Of a stretch of 21,673 bases of DNA, positions 16,301 to 21,673 are shown piece after piece. Position numbers and translations under genes: made by a program. The stretch's first letter is position 1. Each line of letters opens with the position of its first letter. The stretch is from a virus, in IMG/VR virus record IMGVR_UViG_3300023176_007343, positions 1-21,673 of that record. The stretch is one strand, 5' to 3'. The notes beneath the pieces are model-generated. The model did not search any database, was not told the DNA's origin, and saw only the letters and a list, made by a program, of their open reading frames with translations.

Positions 16301-19300
16301 AAAAGCTGCTACTGTTGCAATCTTAAACTGGTCATTATTAATTTTAATTGCATAAACTGTTGATGGAAGAATGGTCGTTGTACCGATACCAACGCCACCA
16401 CTACTAGTTTGTCCAATACTTACAGCAGTAGCAGTATTACCAAATGTATCACCTGGTCTATAAATTAACTCTTCACCAGTGCTGAAGAAGTGGTCTTTAA
16501 TAGTGAATACTCCAGTAACGGGATTCAATACACTTGCATTAGATGGATTGAATGTCTTCATAAAGATTGGAGTTTCATCATGTAACATCTCAAATTCTGT
16601 TACATTAACTCTATTTCCATTTGGTGCATTATATTGAGCGACCAATACATCTTCAGTGATTGGTCCATATGAGAGAGTATCTGGATCATTTACCAAATCA
16701 ATTTCAGATTTAATAATTTCACTATAAGATTGAATTAAAACATCTGTGGTAATTCCAGCATCTGGATAGAACCTTAAGTCTAAATTAGTTCCAACGATTG
16801 CTCCAGCAAATGTTCCAATTCCTGTTGCACTATTAGCAGACAGATAAGAATACTGAGAAGTATATACATCTGTTCCGTCATTAACAACCAGTAATTGATG
16901 CAGTGCGGAGGTTGAACCGTAACTAACTCTAGCAAGTGTTTTAATTGTGGTAAAGTTGGTCGTAGAACCCAAACTTACTACTGTAGAAATTCCAGTCGCT
17001 TCTACAAAATTACTTTGCAGTTGTACAGTATCTGCCTGATCGGCAGTTTGACCAGTAGTAGTAAATGTATATGTGCTGATTCCAGCGGCAGTAGTTCCAA
17101 ATCCGACGATTCTAGACCTCACATTTACTGCATTTGACTCTGTGCTGTTTGTAAACTTAAGACTTAAGGTATTAGACGATATATCGGAAGCAAATGTTCC
17201 TATAAAGTTTGAAGACAACTCTACAGATTGATTATTATCAAAGAAGTAGTCGCTGATGTTAGTGTCTACTCCATCATGGTCAATATACATTTCAACATAA
17301 GTTCTTTCCTTAGAAGTTGGGTTAATAACTTCAGAAATTACAAATATTGCGTTATTAGTATTTGTTGAGACTCCAATAATCGTTGCAGTTGATCCAATAC
17401 CAACTGATGTATTGATTCTAGAAGTAAGATTAATAAGACCAAGAGATTGAGTTCCAATACCTGCTAATTCACTATTGAAATTATTCTTTAAGACCTTAAT
17501 ATCATAGTCTTTTGTATATTGCTCTGTTGGGGTGAATCTTAACGAAAGATTTCCAGAATCAGAAATATTACCAGAGACATCACCCAATGAAGAATCTGTA
17601 TTATATAAAGATGCTTTTTCTACAGTTACAATATCATCAGAAACTGATGGTAAAGTTACAATCTCTGTAGATTGCTTTTCATTATTATCTGGGTCTGTAA
17701 TTTGAACTAAGAATCTACTATATCCATCATCGATATTGTAATTATCAATATCAACATAGAAATTGCTTATGATATTACCACTTGAGAACTGGCTGCTAAT
17801 GTTGTCTATAGAAAGAACTCTATTTGAAATACACTTAATATAATCCGTTAATTTTCTATTCTGAACTTTAACAAATTTTGATTTATTGTTCTCAACATCA
17901 ATATCAAGACCATAATCATAATTATTAATCGTATCAACTCTATTATCACTGATTAAATCAATGAGTGCAAATGTTGTTGATTGTTGAATTGATGTTGTAG
18001 CAAATCCAACGGTACTAGTAATTCCAACATCAGCAAAATTCTTAAGACCTGTAGTATGAAGAAGTCTATTTACTGGATTTACTAGCTGCTCATAGGTAAT
18101 TGGACTCTTGACCGTGTAGGAGAGATTTTGATAGTAGTCATTATCAGGAATAACCTGATAATCTAAATTCAACTTTCCAATATCATCAGACCAACCGACA
18201 TCTTTTTTCAATGAATAGTCAATTCTGAAGAAAGATTTTGTCTCTTCTATAGTTTTAATAGTTGCTCTAGTTCCAGTATCATCTCCAACAATAACATCAT
18301 TTTCCTTCAATTCATAAGATCCATAAACTTTAATCTGGTCATTTAGAGACTCTGTGATTACCAGATTTCTTGGTACTATTGTTGTTCCTTCTACAGTAGA
18401 AAGTTTTTCACCGTCATTGAAATCTTTGTTAGTTTGTGAAACTTTAAATACTGGATAGTCACTCTCTTTAATAAGAATTGCGTAACCAGATTGATTAGTC
18501 TTAGCAATACCTGGATTGGTAGTAACTCCAGAGATATTAATTTGCAGTGTAGCTGGATTATTTGCAGGTCCTGCAGCGTATTGAGTTACTGTGAATAAAG
18601 TGTAATTATGATCTTCAGAATTAAATCCTTCTCCAGTAGTGCTATAGAGTCCTACACCTTCAACATAAATCTTTTCCCCAACACTAAAGAGAGATGAAGA
18701 AAGACCAGCAATTGGAGTTGCTAATGTAAATGTTACAATTCCTGTTGCTTGGGTATATGCAACTTGATTTACATTAATACCGTTACTATTATCAACTGCG
18801 TAAACCTTACTCAAGTTTTCAGACAATCCTGATGGAGCAGCAACTACATCAACAGACTGAATAGATGTTCCCTGAAGATTTGCTTCCAAAACTCCATTAT
18901 CATATTTTTCTCCAGTTTCTGGATTGACCAATACTAAGTTTGGTGGAGTTGTATAGTTAGATCCACCAGATACAACTTCAACGCTTGAAACTGTACTTCT
19001 ATTAATAATAGTGATATTGGGGGAAATGAATACCTCTGGACTTAATGTCTTATCAGCAGAATAATCAAATCCTGGATTGTTAATTTTAACCGACTTAATT
19101 TTTCCAATATTTGTCGATGTTGGAATAATATCAGCACTTACGCCTTCAGTTGAAGTTATTGATACAAATTCTGGAAGTTTCTTGTAGTTTTGTCCACCAT
19201 AATTAATCTTCATTGTCTTCACACCACCCTTAGCACTTGCGGAGGTAGTTGAATATTCGAGGGTAGAAGTTGTATTCTGGTTGTGTGTTAATACTTCTGG

Positions 19301-21673
19301 TAGTGCCTTAAGATTTGCTTGGAAAGTAGTAACAGCAAGTCCACTGGAAGAAACTTTAAAGTTTCCATTATAAAGACTATCAACAAATACTATCTCCGAT
19401 CCATTCCCAACACCTTTATCGGAAGTGCTAATAAATCCAGAATTTTCTATATTATAATAGAGTTGTAATGGAAGACCAGCGTCATAATTCAAAGTTACTG
19501 TTGCACTTGCAGAAACACCAATAGTCCCAACACCTATAACACCGAATGTAGTTCCAGATCCAACAGAAATAAATTCGTTATTAAAATCTTTATCTGTAAA
19601 GATTTTGAAATTATATCCACTAAGAGAAGAATCTGATACATCAAATACAAGATTATTATTCTTTATTGGTTTCAGTTGTGGATTAATCAATGATAATTCT
19701 TGACTCGCTCCTCCAGTAGAAGCAAAAGATACTACCGTTGGTGGTTCTAATAAGGCATCGTAATATGTCTGAGTAAGATTGATTTGATTATCATCTATTC
19801 TATAGACATAATATGATCCAGTATCAAGACCAGTGATATTATTATCTGTATAATCATAGAAGACTTTCTCTCCAGTCTTAAGACCATGATTAGTCAAAGT
19901 TAATACATTAGTTGTGCTGTTAACTCCGACTGATGTAAATCCAATAGGATTAATCAATAGTTTGTCTTTATTACTATTATACTTAACTCTTACTGCTGTT
20001 GAAGTTCCAATACCAACTGACTGATTTGGTTTTAGATCTAAAGTAATTGAATCACCAGCGGTTAATTCATGACTTGTTGTTACACCAATATTTGCGGTAA
20101 CTCTCTCAACTCTTGCTGTTACTTGAGTTAAGTTAGTTTCTAAAGAATACTTGTAGTCATTGTCGTCGGCATTTGCAGTAAATGCAGTAAAGAATAAACC
20201 ATTGGTATTAGTTGTTAATCCAACTTGTGTGGTCAGACCAATAAAATCTTTAGACTTATTAATTACAAACAGTGTTTCGGTATCACCACTTTGTGGTATA
20301 GTAAATGCTGCTGCACCAGAAGTAGTTGCAACAGATATTGCATTTGCACCACTAGGGCGTGTTAATATTACTTCCTGATTCGTCTTAAATGGATGATTGG
20401 GGATATAAATTGATTGAGTTGGAACTGAAATAAATTGTGTGAATTGACCTATTTCGTAATCATTGGAAACATCTATACCTGCAGTAGTTCCAATACCGAT
20501 TGATTGTTGTGGATTGAAGAATTTTATACTATCGAGAGGTGGTTCGAAGTAATCGACAGAAAGTGGTATTGTAAATGTATCTGGAACAGTAAATACTTCT
20601 GCACCATCAGTATGGGCAGTTCCTGTAACTCCTCTTTCAATTCTAATTACTTTGTTCTCTGGGAAGACATTAAGAGCACGAACTCTTTCAGTTCCAATTC
20701 CTAATGTAGACCCAACAGAAACAAAACTTGGATTTGTGGTTACATAGATGTCTGTTACTACACCAGCAGTTGCATTTATTGCTAGTTGGTCTAACAGATA
20801 TGTGCTTTCTGATGTAACGCCAATTACATGAGAATTTGTTAGTCCTCCAATAAAGCTTGATACACCAGAGATTACTACAGTATCCCCATCACTAAATGAG
20901 TGATTTGAAGTTGTTTGTACTAACAAATTAGAGGAATTTTTCCAAACAACAGAAGAATTTGTGAATGTGTCTACTGTTGTGGTAATGTAATTAATATTCT
21001 TACCTTTAATGGAACCAACTTCTGCTGCTAATCCACTTCCATCTGTTCCAGTGCTGTCAAAAACAGCAACATCTCCAACTTTATAAAGATCTCCAGGCTC
21101 GTTAATTACAAACCCCTGAACATAACCTTTGGATATAGACTCAATAGTAGCACTTTGTGGAATTACCTCATAAGGCTCCAATAAGAAGTCATTGTCCGCA
21201 CCCTCATCAAAGACATTATATGGGAAAGTATTTCTTACAAGAGTTGTGCTATTAAAATCAAAACCTTGATCTAAGTTTTGCTCAAGTGGAATAGATTTGT
21301 AAGAATTTCCAATGAAGTATGGGAATTCTGATTTTGTGGAGTTTGTGTCTATGGATGCAAAGTATGCATAGACTCCATTTGGGAATTCTGGAGTTCTTCC
21401 AAATCTTCCATTATATTCATCAAGATTTCCAGAGTTATCAAAAGTATAGTCTTCTACAAAGAAACCAGCGGAGAATCCAGAAGGTCTATCTGTTACATTT
21501 GATGTGTTTAAAGTGTAACCAGACTGAAGTGGAATAACAGTTGATCCTGTATCATCAGAATCTGTATATGAATATGGTCCATAGATTGGATTTCCATCAT
21601 ATGCCCATCCAATGATTGGTGAGTGTGTAATATTATCAGTATCTAAGGTTTCAAAAACACCGTCTTGCAATTG
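13322..21673 (-). CDS. Giant virion protein in the gene 7 position, 3' part (5' end outside the window)
   Basis: At least 2,783 residues. The frame is open through base 21673, so the TTG at 21670 is not the true start. I number residues from that codon. Residues 16-121 form a YHYH-like domain: HSPIIGWAYDGNPIYGPY (16-33), LDEYNGRF (83-90), TPEFPNGVYAYF (93-104), FPYFIG (116-121). The rest is long, beta-rich and repetitive: GxxY repeats near 15180, 18940, 19050 and 19190, two RG-x-x-x-T-x-H modules, three FxNGVxQxP modules, and many GIGTT motifs. It directly precedes gp8, as gene 7 does in T4 (gp7 about 1,032 residues), so it probably fills the gp7-like wedge role, but I see no direct gp7 motif. 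It could instead be a fused wedge and adhesion protein. No membrane segment or signal peptide is visible. Confidence 0.75.
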   Translation of the reverse strand, partial: QLQDGVFETLDTDNITHSPIIGWAYDGNPIYGPYSYTDSDDTGSTVIPLQSGYTLNTSNVTDRPSGFSAGFFVEDYTFDNSGNLDEYNGRFGRTPEFPNGVYAYFASIDTNSTKSEFPYFIGNSYKSIPLEQNLDQGFDFNSTTLVRNTFPYNVFDEGADNDFLLEPYEVIPQSATIESISKGYVQGFVINEPGDLYKVGDVAVFDSTGTDGSGLAAEVGSIKGKNINYITTTVDTFTNSSVVWKNSSNLLVQTTSNHSFSDGDTVVISGVSSFIGGLTNSHVIGVTSESTYLLDQLAINATAGVVTDIYVTTNPSFVSVGSTLGIGTERVRALNVFPENKVIRIERGVTGTAHTDGAEVFTVPDTFTIPLSVDYFEPPLDSIKFFNPQQSIGIGTTAGIDVSNDYEIGQFTQFISVPTQSIYIPNHPFKTNQEVILTRPSGANAISVATTSGAAAFTIPQSGDTETLFVINKSKDFIGLTTQVGLTTNTNGLFFTAFTANADDNDYKYSLETNLTQVTARVERVTANIGVTTSHELTAGDSITLDLKPNQSVGIGTSTAVRVKYNSNKDKLLINPIGFTSVGVNSTTNVLTLTNHGLKTGEKVFYDYTDNNITGLDTGSYYVYRIDDNQINLTQTYYDALLEPPTVVSFASTGGASQELSLINPQLKPIKNNNLVFDVSDSSLSGYNFKIFTDKDFNNEFISVGSGTTFGVIGVGTIGVSASATVTLNYDAGLPLQLYYNIENSGFISTSDKGVGNGSEIVFVDSLYNGNFKVSSSGLAVTTFQANLKALPEVLTHNQNTTSTLEYSTTSASAKGGVKTMKINYGGQNYKKLPEFVSITSTEGVSADIIPTSTNIGKIKSVKINNPGFDYSADKTLSPEVFISPNITIINRSTVSSVEVVSGGSNYTTPPNLVLVNPETGEKYDNGVLEANLQGTSIQSVDVVAAPSGLSENLSKVYAVDNSNGINVNQVAYTQATGIVTFTLATPIAGLSSSLFSVGEKIYVEGVGLYSTTGEGFNSEDHNYTLFTVTQYAAGPANNPATLQINISGVTTNPGIAKTNQSGYAILIKESDYPVFKVSQTNKDFNDGEKLSTVEGTTIVPRNLVITESLNDQIKVYGSYELKENDVIVGDDTGTRATIKTIEETKSFFRIDYSLKKDVGWSDDIGKLNLDYQVIPDNDYYQNLSYTVKSPITYEQLVNPVNRLLHTTGLKNFADVGITSTVGFATTSIQQSTTFALIDLISDNRVDTINNYDYGLDIDVENNKSKFVKVQNRKLTDYIKCISNRVLSIDNISSQFSSGNIISNFYVDIDNYNIDDGYSRFLVQITDPDNNEKQSTEIVTLPSVSDDIVTVEKASLYNTDSSLGDVSGNISDSGNLSLRFTPTEQYTKDYDIKVLKNNFNSELAGIGTQSLGLINLTSRINTSVGIGSTATIIGVSTNTNNAIFVISEVINPTSKERTYVEMYIDHDGVDTNISDYFFDNNQSVELSSNFIGTFASDISSNTLSLKFTNSTESNAVNVRSRIVGFGTTAAGISTYTFTTTGQTADQADTVQLQSNFVEATGISTVVSLGSTTNFTTIKTLARVSYGSTSALHQLLVVNDGTDVYTSQYSYLSANSATGIGTFAGAIVGTNLDLRFYPDAGITTDVLIQSYSEIIKSEIDLVNDPDTLSYGPITEDVLVAQYNAPNGNRVNVTEFEMLHDETPIFMKTFNPSNASVLNPVTGVFTIKDHFFSTGEELIYRPGDTFGNTATAVSIGQTSSGGVGIGTTTILPSTVYAIKINNDQFKIATVAAFATTSGIGVTFTDVSGKGNAHELEMVKKMEKSIISIDGVVQSPIAYTAINHSLTFGINSTETIFALSGISSITPGNILRIEDEYLNVTSVGFGTTSSGPITGIGTTALVEVERGFVGSSATTHAGLTTARVYIGSFNIVKNKIHFTEAPLGDPLDILNSSELESPESTFNGRVYLRKDYSSNQIYDNISDSFTGIGQTYTLTVGGANTTGIETGSGVLFINDIFQTPTTDNNTGNNYQFSENAGISSVVFSGITTAGGLLISEYDVNQNQLPRGGVIVSLASTPGLGFAPLVGVSVTAVIDGTGAITSVGLGTTDIVGSGYFGAVGVAVSDPTQDAGGDAATITATVGAGGTLTFTVGAGGTGYNNPQIFVSEPSYSNLGVEGVSRLGIGATTDTGSNLLLNLEVGAANTVGIGSTLFEVKSFSIARPGYGFKKGDVFRPVGLVTDANLASPLADFELTVLETFNDSFSAWQFGELDYIDPISALQNGIRTRFPLYYNSELLSIEIDPNDADSLNIDLDSILLIFINGVIQEPGVNYTFDGGSSFTFTTAPKSEDDISIFFYRGTRGTDSVFTEIRETIKIGDEIRLKRNNLILTTVDQESNRTVVGIPTSDSVETDIYTGLGIDEVNYKPFDWIKQKVDKRINNQDIYKTRDTLEPQIYPSAKIIGDFSTTDTEIFVDNGLLFEYEETESLATIQNTDLNALIIGSTTDPVAAAFSATVSVGGTISNIAITTGGSGYTPSSTITLSIAPPPNTNTGIAATATATVSASGTVTSVAIGTGGLGYSTSIIPNVLAPTTNVSSELVTNFGSANQIRNFVGVLTGISTSVGTGGHPLAITFDLARLDNVGDALNVAQGLEVGDPIYIYNTLVGSGVTSVNDSDAATVGIGTTYVDNIYIISAVSTPGVNVGLITCNVHSGINTTGINTSGIATSSPVGNFSVGKISGFTRSNNPISIGVTGLTIDSGLSTFPFIQRRSERFGLRDTGALIGINTIL
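13880..14130 (-). repeat. GGSGYTPSS and GGLGYSTS repeats near the C-terminus of the giant protein
   Basis: Two repeats of the shared family, 'NIAITTGGSGYTPSSTITLS' and 'TSVAIGTGGLGYSTSIIPNV', are linked by an Ala/Thr-rich strand (ATATATVSASGT). The spacing of about 45 residues equals that in gp14. Confidence 0.65.
14705..14740 (-). repeat. FINGVIQEPG module in the giant protein
   Basis: 'LIFINGVIQEPGVNYTFDGG' followed by 'SFTFTTAPKSEDDISIFFYRG' is the frequent phage fibre and tail module 'F-x-NG-x-x-Q-x-PG-x-x-Y ... F-T-x-AP-x-x-x-D-x-I-x-I'. Related copies, in less regular form, occur near 15640 (FINDIFQTP) and 16190 (IDGVVQSP) in the same gene. Confidence 0.65.
15170..15470 (-). repeat. 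PGLGF / GSGYF / GGTGYNNP repeats in the giant protein
   Basis: Three consecutive repeats carry 'ASTPGLGFAPLVGVSV', 'DIVGSGYFGAVGVAV' and 'VGAGGTGYNNPQIFVS', each followed by a Gly/Ala-rich strand. They are the same module family as the gp14 insertion. Confidence 0.6.
15911..15990 (-). repeat. ERGFVGSSATTHAG module in the giant protein
   Basis: The segment 'VEVERGFVGSSATTHAGL' is preceded by 'ILRIEDEYLNVTSVG' and followed by 'TTARVYIG'. It parallels the copies at 20591-20650 and in the 2,459-residue protein. Confidence 0.6.
18915..19210 (-). repeat. Three GGxxY repeats (GGQNY, PGFDY, GGSNY) in the giant protein
   Basis: The segments 'MKINYGGQNYKKLPEFVSIT', 'VKINNPGFDYSADKTLSPEV' and 'VEVVSGGSNYTTPPNLVLVN' follow at intervals of about 40-45 residues. 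They share the strand, G-G/P-G, Y, Pro, strand layout. Confidence 0.65.
20591..20650 (-). repeat. ERGVTGTAHTDGAEVF module in the giant protein
   Basis: The segment 'VIRIERGVTGTAHTDGAEVF' is the cleanest copy of the V-x-x-RG-x-x-GT-x-H-x-x-G-A-x-V module and is preceded by 'GTERVRALNVFPEN'. Confidence 0.62.
21308..21625 (-). other. YHYH-like domain in the giant protein
   Basis: The order 'G-WA-YDGNPIYGP', 'LDEYNGRF', 'TPE-FPNGVYAYF' matches the YHYH protein family (G-x-x-x-DG-x-PIYGP ... LDE-x-NGRF ... TPEYP-x-GTYHYH). The signature His residues are absent: YAYF stands where YHYH is expected. The fold is probably kept while a metal or catalytic function, if any, is lost. This is recognition by motif, not by search. 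Confidence 0.72.

Noticed and set aside
1-21673. tRNA genes, CRISPR arrays, integrase or insertion sequences, defence genes
   Set aside because: I looked for them on both strands and found no supporting structure. The window is filled by late structural genes on one strand.

Overview
The window looks like part of the late structural (tail baseplate and neck) cluster of a marine T4-like myovirus. The most likely hosts are Prochlorococcus or Synechococcus. An AT-rich SAR11-type phage cannot be excluded from sequence alone. The evidence is the gene order (a protein in the gene 7 position, then gp8, a giant DUF4815-type protein, a fibre in the fibritin position, gp13, gp14 and the start of gp15), recognisable gp8/gp13/gp14/gp15 sequences, very AT-rich DNA, T4-style late promoter cores (TAAATA), and virtually no intergenic space. 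Every convincing gene is on the minus strand, so the cluster is transcribed from right to left. I see no tRNA, rRNA, CRISPR array, insertion sequence or integrase.

Layout in transcription order. 21673-13322: the 3' part of a giant protein (at least 2,783 residues) in the T4 gene 7 position, with a YHYH-like domain at its visible N-terminal end. 13285-11732: gp8, a baseplate wedge protein, behind a perfect TATAAATA late promoter. 11728-4349: a 2,459-residue DUF4815-type structural protein. 4347-3984: two small overlapping genes; the second (59 residues, 4163-3984) is below usual length cut-offs but has a good Shine-Dalgarno. 3961-3378: two small conserved-looking structural genes behind a CATAAATA box. 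3339-2299: a fibre-like protein in the place T4 uses for fibritin, behind a CTAAATA box. 2299-72: neck proteins gp13 and gp14. 72-1: the first 24 codons of gp15, cut by the window edge. Genes from the 112-residue gene onward are chained by one-base TAATG stop/start overlaps, apart from the promoter gap before the fibre gene.

How they work together: in T4-like phages gp7 and gp8 build the baseplate wedge, gp13 and gp14 close the neck between head and tail, and gp15 caps the sheath. Here the T4 genes 9, 10, 11 and 12 are not recognisable. Their place is taken by the giant DUF4815 protein and small genes, probably a distinct baseplate periphery and fibre-attachment apparatus.

The most interesting signal is not one gene. 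It is a family of short beta-type sequence modules (a GxGYTxxPTVTI repeat, an ERGxxGTxxH module, a FxNGVxQxP module and a very frequent G-I-G-T-T motif) spread over several neighbouring virion genes. It includes an apparent insertion of about 225 residues of such repeats into the neck protein gp14.
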